64,000 nt of DNA from Paraphysoderma sedebokerense (Eukaryota > Blastocladiomycota > Physodermatomycetes > Physodermatales > Physodermataceae): contig JAHLJZ010000089.1 of the NCBI GenBank assembly GCA_025602915.1, forward strand, positions 32,792 to 96,791, in the 5' to 3' direction. Both the position numbers and the translations under genes were made by a program. Below, piece after piece: positions 12,301-23,509 of the stretch. The notes beneath the pieces were generated by a model. That model saw only the letters and a program-made list of their open reading frames with translations, was not told the DNA's origin and ran no database searches. Positions within the stretch are counted from its first letter, which is position 1. The number at the start of each line of letters is the position of its first letter.

Positions 12301-14304
12301 GGAATGTTATCGGATAAATGCGAAGTTGTGTTCTTGATTAGCTGTCCAACTCCATCGTTCCTGAATGTGTTCAATTCCAGTGTCAGTGAATTTTGCACTT
12401 CGTGTCCATCAGGTGCGAAATGCAGGTAATATTTTCGACTTGCGTATACCTCTCAGACTTTTGGCACTTACATAAATCAACTACATGGCAACCGAAAACA
12501 GCCCAACTGGTGATCATCTACCGTATGCCGCTCCTGGATATTGGACAAGAACAGAAGTTTACGACCCGAACTCAATTTACTTGCCTTGTGTGCCGGTTCG
12601 TTTCGCTCTGTATAGCTTCAAGTCTAGTGCGGGGATTAACTTGATATTCTCATAGTCATATGCATGCCCTGGATTACCTTCAGGGGAATGTTCAGCTGGA
12701 TTTCGGGGATTTAGATGTGCGGAATGCGCCAAACTCTATTACCGATTTGGCGACGACTGTCTGCCATGTAAGGTAGGAAATGAAGTCAACACTATCCTTG
12801 CATTGGCAGTTTTGGTCGGAGGAGGTGCTCTTGTGTATGGATTGTCCAGAAAGTAGGACCGATGTATGTTTATTCTGCTCGTCTACTCTATCTTCGTCCT
12901 TGCAAGATATGTCTCAATTAACAATAACTTCATTCTGCAGCTATGGTTTGGTCAATGTGCTGATATCATTTTTGCAAACCATTGTCATTTTGCGCGGATT
13001 TCAATTGAACTGGCCACCGGAATTTTATGAGATACTAGGGTGGCTAACGGCTATAAATTTCAACATCGAATTCACAGCGCCTGGTAGGTTATCTATTTCA
13101 ATTACGTATATCAGATATACGCATTGACTTTTAAGCAATGATGTAGAATGCTTTCTGGGCGACTTCATCACCTACAGCCAACGGCTTCGTGTGACATTTC
13201 TACTGCCTTTATTCTTTGTGACCTTTGCGGCGATCGTGCCAATATTCATTCGTGGATTTCGCTGGCTTCGACTCAAGCTTCCAATTGGCAAACGGAAGTC
13301 ATCTCTAGAAATCCCGAAGGAGTTTGAATTTTTCAAATCTTTCAACGCCATATTGCTTATTCTTTACCTTGCGTATGTTAATTCCTTTCGGATGAAATGT
13401 AACAACGAGTTCTCTTGCGTATGTTAATTCCTTTCGGGTGAAATCGGCTCTTCGCTGGTTCTGATGCTTAGTTTTCTCCCGTTAGGCACTTCGATTGTCA
13501 TTTGGATATTGACGGGTTTTACTATCTCGAGGTCGATCCAAGTTTGAAATGCTACGACAGTGCATGGAAGGCCGAGTTGCCCTATGTCATCAGCGCTATT
13601 TGGTTCGTCAGTTATTATTTGAACGAAGCAATTTATCCATAAATTTAATTCTATTCAAAATAGGTTCTACGTTGTGGGGATTCCGCTCTATTTTGGATCA
13701 ATGTTTTACTTCATGTATCAAGAACAACGAACCAGTTCTTTCTGGCGATCGGCGAAAAGTGTGGCACTGAGAATCATGCGGTTTGATGAGTACTACCAAC
13801 AAACCCGTCAATATTTTGTATTAGTTAATCTACTGCAAAAATTGGTCCTTGTAGCGGCGGGAGTTTTTTTCACCAAGTATGTCTGGTCTCGACTGATCAT
13901 TTTCTATCCACAAGAGCACTTACTAATGAGTTCTCTAAAGTCAACGAGGAATCCAGACGGTGCTGACATCTCTTACCTTAAATGCGACGTTGACCTTGTC
14001 GATAGCATATAAGCCATATTCACATCGAATTCTTAACACCTCGGAGCAACTGTCGTTTGCTTCTTCGATAGCCGTGCTAGGCTTGGGGTTACCATTTTTG
14101 ACGGACAGCATTGACAATTCAGTTAGGTCATTTTTGACAGTTTCAATTTTGAGCATAATATTTGGGTTCATTTTATTTACTTTTGGGGCGTGTCTGGTGG
14201 AGGCGAAAAGTCGTCTACTTGCATGGAGGGCCGGTACGTTTAAAAAAAATGCATCTCGAGCACCTCTTGTCGCTCTGTCTTCAACAGCACGACTGAAATG
14301 TTAG
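9349..14304 (+). CDS. Large polytopic membrane protein, array gene 2 (best-preserved copy)
   Basis: Starts at an ATG with a hydrophobic signal peptide (about residues 8-26) and runs through roughly 16 exons to TAG-free coding sequence ending at 14304. I estimate 1,200-1,300 aa. The ectodomain contains many N-x-S/T sites. The Cys-rich module lies near 12340-12770 (CPSGAKC, GECSAGFRG, CAECAKLYY). The C-terminal part has eight or nine hydrophobic segments, ending in a basic, Ser/Ala-rich tail. The second intron (9913-9986) uses a GTTTGT donor. Compared with gene 1, seven bases are missing just before the usual donor at 12860. The frame survives only if the donor moves to GTAGGACC at about 12854, giving a protein six residues shorter there. 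A 24-bp direct repeat duplicates another 5' splice site near 13371. Not assigned to a named family. Confidence 0.65.
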
Positions 14305-15088
14305 TTGCTTCCGGGGAATCCATAATTTCTTTGTAAATGCTTGATGCGAGGAAAATTAATACTGTAATGATATGTAATAAAAATAATGGTATTGTAAACT
14401 TTTGGTCAAGGGTTCTTAATGCTTTGACCGAGAGATTCCGCACACTGTCGAAGTCTAATTATTAAACCCCGTCAGTCGCGACGTAAGTATTCGTAATGGG
14501 TAAATGATGAATAGATTAAGCGGCAAAAACACAAGTTTGGTACATAAAAATTGGTTCATATAGGTCATGTTGACGACTTTTAGAATCAGGATGCGGTCCG
14601 AGTCATAAAATCGGTTCACTCCTCGAAGAAACATACACAAGGAAATACTAGCAATGCTTTGCAACTTTCAATTTTCGAAGAACCCATTTACCCGCCGACT
14701 CGACGAAAAAGGAATTTGATGCGCCTAATCACTATTAGTTTATTTAACTTTATTACGCATGCGAGTTGCGGCTTGGTATCGTAAATCTCTCATTTGAATG
14801 ATTGGACAGCTCTTTGGACCTTGCCAGCAGCCAGACTCGTTATGGAAGCCACTCAGGCCAGTCAAGACTCAAGACTGGGAGTGAGACAAAATGGTGTTGA
14901 ACCTTGAAATTGAGAAAAGCATAGGGATTACGACTGAATTACGGTGGCGAATTGAGGTATCCGTACAGTCAATCAAATTTTGGCTTTGGATATACAAACT
15001 AGTCTATACTTATATGCGTAGCCGTCCCGTCAAACGGTCATATTGGTGATATGATATAGATCGAACTCGCGAAATATCAAACACAGCG
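14305..15088. other. Spacer between array genes 2 and 3 (copy of 8565-9348)
   Basis: Matches the spacer between genes 1 and 2 wherever I compared them, including the leader before the ATG. No gene seen. Genes 2 and 3 therefore share the same promoter sequence. Confidence 0.65.
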
Positions 15089-18000
15089 ATGCAAACCAAT
15101 ACCATATTTCGAATTGTCACAAAATTTTTCATCGGCGTTGTGCTTTTTGGTAGATTATTAGCTTACGACAATATACCGTTCTTGCCAACTCCATGGTATT
15201 TAAATACCTCCGCTTCGGTCAACTTACAGGCCGGCACGACCATCATCGATACACATAGCCTGAAACCACCGGATTACTGCGTTTTGACAGGCCGGAATGG
15301 TTCAAATGTGGTTGGACTATATAGGTATAAAGTTGAATATACTGGGTGGATTGGACTGAATACCACACTCGGTGGAGTCGGATGGGCTTTCGACATCCAA
15401 AGGTGCATTATATAATTTCCAATTTCACGAGGTTTTCTTCCGCTCTGCCGTGGCTCACCAGAAGCACTATCTTAGGAAATGGTCGACAGCCGCAATAACA
15501 GTGAATCCATGGACAAGAATTTTATATATTGTTTACTTATATTCCAATATGTTGGTCTTCCGGCAATATCCAATGATCGATACCTTATTCGACAGTAATT
15601 CCGCCACTGGTACGGCCTTCCAGTTTACCTTAGCCAGAGTTGTCCCGAGACCGTTTGTATCGAGTTTTCGTGTTTTGAACGTCGTCGAGCTCTTGATTTT
15701 TACTGTGCTTTGTTTTCAATCTTTAGACAATTCGTTCTACACTGGGCGGATAATTCCACTCTTTTTATTGGTATTCATTCGCATTCTCAACTGGATGTGG
15801 GACTTCAACCTAATTTCGTCCTCGGCGAGTTCCATGTGAATGATACAAGCATTGTGCAAGCGCTAATCCATATTGATCAGCACCTAATGCTTTCCATGGA
15901 ATTTGGATGCAGCACATGTTCTGTGAATAAGGTTCGAGTAATATTTGGTAATGAAACTATAGGTTATCTGGGTAAAATCGGCGACCAATATTCCTTCACA
16001 ACGGATGTGAAACTTTTCAGTATTGAAGGCGCGGAATTACCACACAAATGTTATGATTTCGCTAGAAACCTGACCTACTTTTACTATCGAGTTCGTGAAA
16101 CACAGTGGGACATGCGGCCGATCTATCAAAGATTCCACGACCCTTCAACATCTATTGGTATGTCGCAGATTTCCTATGAAACTCTCTTACGTTGATACAG
16201 CTAAATTTTGACTGCATTAAAGAGGATACCGGGATAGATCCCCCTTTGGTGCCTCGAACCGCATTCCGCAACCAAATGGCACTTCATTGTCACAATGACA
16301 AAGTAATCACTGCCCTTGTAACGACAACGAGTCTCATTAGAGGAGAATCAGAATGGATTAACCAGATGAATTCGCGCACAAAGGGAAAATCGGACATATT
16401 CCTGTATACTAAACGTTTCAGTGCCCTTGAGGAGATCATTGTGTTGTCGACGCCGGGAAACGACAATGTTTCGCGCATTTACTTCGACGACACACAATTA
16501 CACATCGTTGGTTTGACAGAAGGGGAAATCATGAACCCTAATGCCAGTTTTTTATCTAACAAACTTTTTTTCGCCGGATTTCCGGCACTTAATATCATAT
16601 CAGCAAGAAGCCCTGAAGCTGCAGAGATGTCGGGTCCGTTAGAAATCTTGCCTGATCGTGATTTTGCCATACAGTTCTCCTCTTTACCAGTCAATAGGGG
16701 GGCTATGTCTCCGGTTATTGTTAAAATCAATGATGTTCCCTGTGGCAATGTTCGATGGATGGGTGAAGAAATTTACGCATTAGCACCGCCAGGACTAAGC
16801 ATCGGTTAAGTTCAACCATTCGTATAATCGTCTATGTTAAGCTTTCGTGCCCAATATTAACTCTGCTTTGAGTAGATTTTAGCTTATCTGTTGAATTTAA
16901 CTCATATCCATATCAACCCAAGGTGGTTAAAACTGTCTCTTTGAAGCGGCCGTCGATTATTAATGTTGTTCCCAATGTTACCGACTTCGGTGAATACCTT
17001 CTGCTAGTCGTACTATTTTGGCTTATTTACTGACATCTTTCGTTGAAGCCCCTTTCACGACTGTACAGTTTACAGTTTCATACATGGGGCAAACAGAATT
17101 TAATGACATGGCTATCTTAATTGGGAATCAGAGATGCGAAGTCCAAACCGCGGGAGTAGTTCCAGACTTCTTTGGTGTGACAACTTTCAACTGCACTGTA
17201 CCGTTTGATACTACTGGAAGAAAACCAATCGACGTTACATCTGTCGGCCGGAAAGTGGCCAACAATTTCACTTTAATGTACAGACAATTGCCACAGAATG
17301 TCTCAATTACGATAGATGAAGGACAAGAGACTCCAATCGTGTTAAACTGTTCCGCATATGCAAATATTTTTAACAGTTTTCAATATCGCATCTTTGAAGC
17401 GCCTTATTTTTCGATTGGACGTTTGCTTTTCGAGAACAAAACGGAACTTCCTATTGGGAACCATATTAATGTGGAAGACAACCTCGGAAGGTTGCGATTC
17501 CGCTCTACGAGTCACGGGAGAGTCGAGTTCAACTATTACTGCGCCTGTATGTATTTGCGACTGAATGTCTTTGTGGTAATCTTGCAATTATAAGAGGCAA
17601 CTTACATTTTGTGCTGCAGATAATGGTACCTTCTTTTCCCCAATCCTTGGAACGGTAGTGATCGATGTCCGTCCAGTGATAAACTGTCGAAATACCGTCT
17701 CCACTACTGGCAACTTTTTACTGGATCAAAGGATGCCCACCACAGCTAGGTTTTTTTTTTTTTTTTGTATTTTTTCACCGTGGAAGATACTTAACTTTTT
17801 TTAATTTAGCAACGTAACTTATTCGTTTCTCACAGTTCCGTCTTGGGGACAGTTGGTTGGAGTTGAAAGCACTCGACTTCTCAATGCAGGAGATAACACT
17901 CTTGAGACGGTCATCCGTCTAACCGGCCGATTAGCTGTTGAGCAGTATGTGCACTATCTCTATTGAATGAAATAGCTGATTCTCACCCCTCGAATAGGTC

Positions 18001-19786
18001 CCCAACTGGTAGTTTTTCCTACATTGCCTCGAATGATTACGGAATGTTATCGGATAAATGCGAAGTTGTGTTCTTGATTAGCTGTCCAACTCCATCGTTC
18101 CTGAATGTGTTCAATTCCAGTGTCAGTGAATTTTGCACTTCGTGTCCATCAGGTGCGAAATGCAGGTAATATTTTCGACTTGCGTATACCTCTCAGACTT
18201 TTGGCACTTACATAAATCAACTACATGGCAACCGAAAACAGCCCAACTGGTGATCATCTACCGTATGCCGCTCCTGGATATTGGACAAGAACAGAAGTTT
18301 ACGACCCGAACTCAATTTACTTGCCTTGTGTGCCGGTTCGTTTCGCTCTGTATAGCTTCAAGTCTAGTGCGGGGATTAACTTGATATTCTCATAGTCATA
18401 TGCATGCCCTGGATTACCTTCAGGGGAATGTTCAGCTGGATTTCGGGGATTTAGATGTGCGGAATGCGCCAAACTCTATTACCGATTTGGCGACGACTGT
18501 CTGCCATGTAAGGTAGGAAATGAAGTCAACACTATCCTTGCATTGGCAGTTTTGGTCGGAGGAGGTGCTCTTGTGTATGGATTGTCCAGAAAGTAGGACC
18601 GATGTATGTTTATTCTGCTCGTCTACTCTATCTTCGTCCTTGCAAGATATGTCTCAATTAACAATAACTTCATTCTGCAGCTATGGTTTGGTCAATGTGC
18701 TGATATCATTTTTGCAAACCATTGTCATTTTGCGCGGATTTCAATTGAACTGGCCACCGGAATTTTATGAGATACTAGGGTGGCTAACGGCTATAAATTT
18801 CAACATCGAATTCACAGCGCCTGGTAGGTTATCTATTTCAATTACGTATATCAGATATACGCATTGACTTTTAAGCAATGATGTAGAATGCTTTCTGGGC
18901 GACTTCATCACCTACAGCCAACGGCTTCGTGTGACATTTCTACTGCCTTTATTCTTTGTGACCTTTGCGGCGATCGTGCCAATATTCATTCGTGGATTTC
19001 GCTGGCTTCGACTCAAGCTTCCAATTGGCAAACGGAAGTCATCTCTAGAAATCCCGAAGGAGTTTGAATTTTTCAAATCTTTCAACGCCATATTGCTTAT
19101 TCTTTACCTTGCGTATGTTAATTCCTTTCGGATGAACATGGCATGTAACAACGAGTTCTCTTGCGTATGTTAATTCCTTTCGGGTGAAATCGGCTCTTCG
19201 CTGGTTCTGATGCTTAGTTTTCTCCCGTTAGGCACTTCGATTGTCATTTGGATATTGACGGGTTTTACTATCTCGAGGTCGATCCAAGTTTGAAATGCTA
19301 CGACAGTGCATGGAAGGCCGAGTTGCCCTATGTCATCAGCGCTATTTGGTTCGTCAGTTATTATTTGAACGAAGCAATTTATCCATAAATTTAATTCTAT
19401 TCAAAATAGGTTCTACGTTGTGGGGATTCCGCTCTATTTTGGATCAATGTTTTACTTCATGTATCAAGAACAACGAACCAGTTCTTTCTGGCGATCGGCG
19501 AAAAGTGTGGCACTGAGAATCATGCGGTTTGATGAGTACTACCAACAAACCCGTCAATATTTTGTATTAGTTAATCTACTGCAAAAATTGGTCCTTGTAG
19601 CGGCGGGAGTTTTTTTCACCAAGTATGTCTGGTCTCGACTGATCATTTTCTATCCACAAGAGCACTTACTAATGAGTTCTCTAAAGTCAACGAGGAATCC
19701 AGACGGTGCTGACATCTCTTACCTTAAATGCGACGTTGACCTTGTCGATAGCATATAAGCCATATTCACATCGAATTCGTTTTTGA
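15089..19786 (+). CDS. Large polytopic membrane protein, array gene 3 (C-terminus truncated by deletion)
   Basis: Identical to gene 2 for almost its whole length. Exceptions are a 6-bp insertion near 19137, inside the duplicated splice-donor region, and the end of the gene. At 19778/19779 a 61-bp segment present in genes 1 and 2 (14033-14093) is missing. This puts TGA at 19784-19786 in frame soon after the HRI residues and removes roughly the last 95 residues, including the final two hydrophobic segments. Coding-looking sequence continues after the break (19779-19989), but in another frame. The encoded protein would keep signal peptide, ectodomain, Cys-rich module and most membrane segments. 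Confidence 0.6.
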
Positions 19787-19989
19787 CAGACAGCATTGGC
19801 AATTCAATTAAATCGTTCTTGACGTTTTCGATTTTGAGTATTATTTTTGGGTTTATTTTATTTATTTTTGCGGCGTTTTTAATAGAGGCGAAAAGTCGTC
19901 TGAGGGCCTGGAGGGCTGGTGCGTTCAAAAAAAATGCATCTCTGGCGCCTCTGGTTGCTAAAACTTCAACAGCACAACTGAAACCTTAG
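19779..19989 (+). pseudogene. Orphaned 3' tail of a diverged array paralogue
   Basis: This segment encodes a C-terminus homologous to the end of genes 1 and 2 (the LTDSIGNSIKSFL, EAKSRLRAW and FKKNAS blocks) but clearly diverged at DNA level, whereas everything to its left is identical to gene 2. It ends with TAG at 19987-19989. It is out of frame with gene 3, so it is the remnant of a different paralogue that formed the right end of the array before amplification. Confidence 0.65.
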
Positions 19990-20479
19990 TACTTTGCATA
20001 GAAAGAAACGTGGCTTATTTTCTGTAGATGAGTGATATAATTTCGAATCAATTGTTCTTGTACATATATATTTTATACATATATATCCATTTAACATAAA
20101 CCGCCCACATAATAGTTGACCCAGCCTTTCCTCCGATGTCTCCATTCGCAGAAATACAAAATTTCGTGTCTTTTATCCTCCTTACAATTTTTTCATTACA
20201 TCGCATTTCGTCCTCTCTTGTACCGGTAACCAATACGTATCCCCCAAACACGAACAAATGAGAAGCATTTGAATTATCGCACACCCTGTGGTATATTTGA
20301 AGCGTAAAGTGGTAGCATTTCCTTTTGATATATTACTCCACATAAGGAACGCCTCAATTGCAGTAACCTACACGTGATCCGGCTAAACAATACTTAATCA
20401 TTGCGCATCCACCGTTGATCTACCTCTTGAATCGACTCTGAGCTGAAGTTGAATTTATATAAACGCAAAATTAGAATCA
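19990..20479. other. Intergenic region
   Basis: AT-rich, with a TATATATA-type stretch near 20060-20090. I see no gene here. A TATATAAA motif at about 20455-20463 lies very close to the next ATG. Confidence 0.5.
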
Positions 20480-21258
20480 ATGACTGTCACACCAGAGTCA
20501 TCTAGCACCACTTCTGGTGGTAAAATATCTTCAAAATTGTCCCTCATTGACCAAGAGACAGAGGACTTTACACCCGAATTTGAGGCGGTTTTGGTATAAT
20601 AATGATTTTTGCTCTTGCTTCGCCATTATAAAAATATCAATTTGCCTAACTTATATTTGTTTATCAATTTGACTGTACAATAATCAAAATGATTTACACC
20701 CAACCAGAATGAAATCTTTGAACGTTATGATAAAGATAATGATAACGAATGGAGTTTGCAAGAATTGCAGAATTATGCGATTGATATGAACGGAGTCGAG
20801 GTATTATTCAATTTATTATGTGCTAAATTTGGATCGGATGATTCATGTCATTTTATGTCTCCATTTGCTTCCGGTACTAATTGACTTTACGATTTATGAA
20901 CCACCCATCGAACCCGTCCCAAAATTTCGTCTCTTTATCCTCCGGTTCACTATTTCTGAACTCATCATTAATGCACATTCAGTTCGATGCAGATACTTTA
21001 TCAGAAATATATTCTTTCTTTACGACATCGCCCAACTCTTCCGATCCAGATGGCCGTCCAAATTTAACTAAAGCCGGATTCTTAGAATTGTATCATTTAC
21101 AAAGTACTAATGATGAAGACGAAACTTGGAAAGACTTAAAAAAGTTGGGGTATGCGGAAGATTTAAAATTAATTGGAAAGGGAAAGGAAGATAATGTAGT
21201 GAACGGAAATAGTGACACGGCGAAAACCGTCGAGGAAGAGGAACAACCGCAAAAGTGA
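20480..21258 (+). CDS. EF-hand calcium-binding protein
   Basis: Three exons (20480-20593, 20708-20800, 20983-21258; 483 nt, 160 aa). Exon 2 encodes a canonical EF-hand loop (RYDKDNDNEWSLQEL, with Asp at positions 1, 3 and 5 and Glu at 12). Exon 3 carries a second helix-loop-helix-like region (DPDGRPNLTKAGFLELY) followed by a WKDLKKLGY block, and ends in an acidic/Gln-rich tail. No signal peptide or membrane segment, so it is probably a cytosolic Ca2+ sensor. Only the first loop looks fully able to bind calcium. The partner is unknown. Confidence 0.7.
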
Positions 21259-21807
21259 ATAGTTTTATTACTTAGCATGTCAGTCGAGATCAATATTTAG
21301 ATATCGAAAAGTTACAAATTGCGGCATTCATGAAAAATTACAGGTATGTATTATAGTTTAAGTTGTAGACGATGTCAGTCGGTTCGAGTTATCCTGGCTG
21401 ATGTTCAGTGCTGTTCAAATGAGCTAACATTCAACAGTTTTTATATTTATTATACTTTGCAGTTCATTTAAATGTTTCTTTTGAATATCCAAAAACATGT
21501 ACAATACACAGTCGTTTTCCACGATGAAGAATTGGAGTCCTTGTTATGTCGTCGCATTCAATGACATGAGTCATGCATTTAAGTGGCTGTCCAGTCATTT
21601 TCGTGTCAGCCGACTTAGAGTCACTGAGATGACTCGTATGCAACTTTCCTGTTCCTCAATTTAAAGTATTTGCAACTCTCGAAAACGTCTGCAACTATGT
21701 GAAAAATGAATTGATAAACACCCACCTTAATCCACCTTGGCATAATCTATCACGACAAATAGCCGGCGCAGCAAAATCGATTGACCCCATAATTTACGTA
21801 AACAGCA
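21259..21807. other. Intergenic region
   Basis: 3' flank of the EF-hand gene and 5' flank of the F-box gene. Nothing with coding character was seen on either strand. Confidence 0.5.
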
Positions 21808-23229
21808 ATGCGCAGCTTACAATTACCATCCGAAATTATATTTCTGATTCTTCGTGATAGCGATATCGCAAAATCTACCTCCTACCGCAATTTAGCCCTT
21901 GTTTCCCGCGTTTTCTACAACTTAACGATTCCCTTAATGTGGTCTGACATAAGAGTTACCACTGTGCAGCAGCTGGCCCTCATCAGCAATCTACTTTCAA
22001 AATGCAGACTATCTAATAACAAGGGGAAGTTCATTAAAAAGTTGGCGATCACTGTGAGTTTGGCAGAATTGAATGAGTCTATTCTTATTTTGGATGGGAT
22101 GATACCATATTTAGATCGCTTAAATGTGCTGGAAGTTTCGAGCGTCGATAATATCCCGTTTGACCTGCCGCTTTTGACGAATGTATATCGACTGCGTCAA
22201 CTCGAGGAATTGATTCTGGGGCTTCCGCTTTCGAATGAACAGATGAAGTGGTACGCCGATTCCGTAAGAACCCAAAAGCTGAGAAAATTCAGATTCGGAG
22301 GATTTAAGAATGAGTTATTTCTGGGCGCTGATAAGATTCACCAAAATTTCGTCGTTGAGGCTCCAACTTTGGAAATATTGGAATTCGGATCCACCGACGT
22401 GACCGAGCTTGATAGAGTTTCCGGATGCATCAGTGAGGATCCAAACTGGCTAAAATTGACTGCTATCAATACAGACGGAATGGTGAAGTCCATGATGTAC
22501 GTCCGGGTCGAGAAAGCAACATCCAGCGGATGTATAGCAATTTGGCTGGAGCGGATGAAGTGCTTTGAGATGAAAAATCTATCTTCCTTCGATACAGCGT
22601 TCGTCACCCAGTTATTTCGAAAGATGAAGAATCTAACACATCTGCATCTTGTGTCAATTTCGAATTTTGATGCTCAAATATTGGCAGACGTGGTTGGGCA
22701 ACTTGAATTTGCCGAATTGAATGATATCCGATCAAAAAACTTGCTAGATTTGTTTTACCGAATTTCCTCGTCCTCTTCGCTGAAGAACATATGTATTTCC
22801 CGATCTTTTCACTCCTCGACCGAAGCGGATGCCGCTTTCACGTTATTGGCGGGTCACCCAACATTGAAATCAGTACAAGTTCGGTGTGAGTTCTTATCGA
22901 CCCACCGTTTGTCTTTGTTCCTTGGTTCAACTCCGTCGCTACGATCTGTATGTATTCAAGATAGCCAAGATCGGTCGGAAGCCATCATCAATTTATTCAG
23001 GCGGAATCGAAATGTCAATCACATAAATCTAAGCGGAGGAGTTAGATATGTTGAACTCTTTCAGATATTTCTACCGAAGTGGTTGGACAATACAATTAGA
23101 AAAAAGAAATCTTTCAAGTTGCCAAGGTTAGAGGTAGATAGTCGTATCATTGGAATGAGCAGGACAAAAGTGAATTTGTATTTTAAGCGATATCCTGCCT
23201 TGGGCCGGTTTATGCGTGTTCAGTTTTAA
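21808..23229 (+). CDS. F-box protein
   Basis: Single uninterrupted frame of 473 codons from an ATG. Residues about 3-45 form an F-box: LPSEIIFLILRD, then a conserved LALVSRVFYNLTIPLMW motif, which matches the LxxLP/.../LALVS+xW pattern. The rest is a series of leucine-rich, weakly repeated segments (for example LEILEFGST, LTHLHLVS, LRSVCIQ) typical of the divergent LRR-like regions of fungal F-box proteins. F-box proteins bring substrates to Skp1-Cullin1 ubiquitin ligases; the substrate cannot be predicted. The lack of introns sets it apart from most neighbours and is common in expanded F-box families of early-diverging fungi. Confidence 0.8.
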   Translation: MRSLQLPSEIIFLILRDSDIAKSTSYRNLALVSRVFYNLTIPLMWSDIRVTTVQQLALISNLLSKCRLSNNKGKFIKKLAITVSLAELNESILILDGMIPYLDRLNVLEVSSVDNIPFDLPLLTNVYRLRQLEELILGLPLSNEQMKWYADSVRTQKLRKFRFGGFKNELFLGADKIHQNFVVEAPTLEILEFGSTDVTELDRVSGCISEDPNWLKLTAINTDGMVKSMMYVRVEKATSSGCIAIWLERMKCFEMKNLSSFDTAFVTQLFRKMKNLTHLHLVSISNFDAQILADVVGQLEFAELNDIRSKNLLDLFYRISSSSSLKNICISRSFHSSTEADAAFTLLAGHPTLKSVQVRCEFLSTHRLSLFLGSTPSLRSVCIQDSQDRSEAIINLFRRNRNVNHINLSGGVRYVELFQIFLPKWLDNTIRKKKSFKLPRLEVDSRIIGMSRTKVNLYFKRYPALGRFMRVQF

Positions 23230-23509
23230 GGCAGCTTGCGGGCGAAACCAAACCAGGAAAAAGTAGTTTGAAAGCTATATTTATTGGTGTAAATTATTTT
23301 TTGTAAATACAATTTTGTAAATACAATACCGTATTGATTTTTGTCATGCCTAACTTGGATGGTTGCTCAAATAATTCATAAACGCCGTCGAACGATTGTT
23401 CTCGCTATATGGCCTCTTGTGGCTGATGACTGCAATTCCTTCTTCAGCCTTTACCTCTAGACCTATTCCCGCTCACATTACATTACATCTTAAATTTATT
23501 TTTTCAACT

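Larger units (their letters stand above)
7772..19778. repeat. Tandem amplification: 2.09 copies of a 5,740-bp unit
   Basis: 7772-13513 repeats at 13514-19259 and then for another ~519 bp to 19778. Every segment I compared was identical except a 6-bp insertion (CATGGC) near 19137. Each unit carries the 3' end of one membrane-protein gene, the intergenic spacer and most of the next gene. The left boundary falls inside an exon of gene 1 and the right boundary inside the homologous region of gene 3. Introns and spacer are identical too, so the duplication is very recent, or an assembly effect. Confidence 0.9.
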
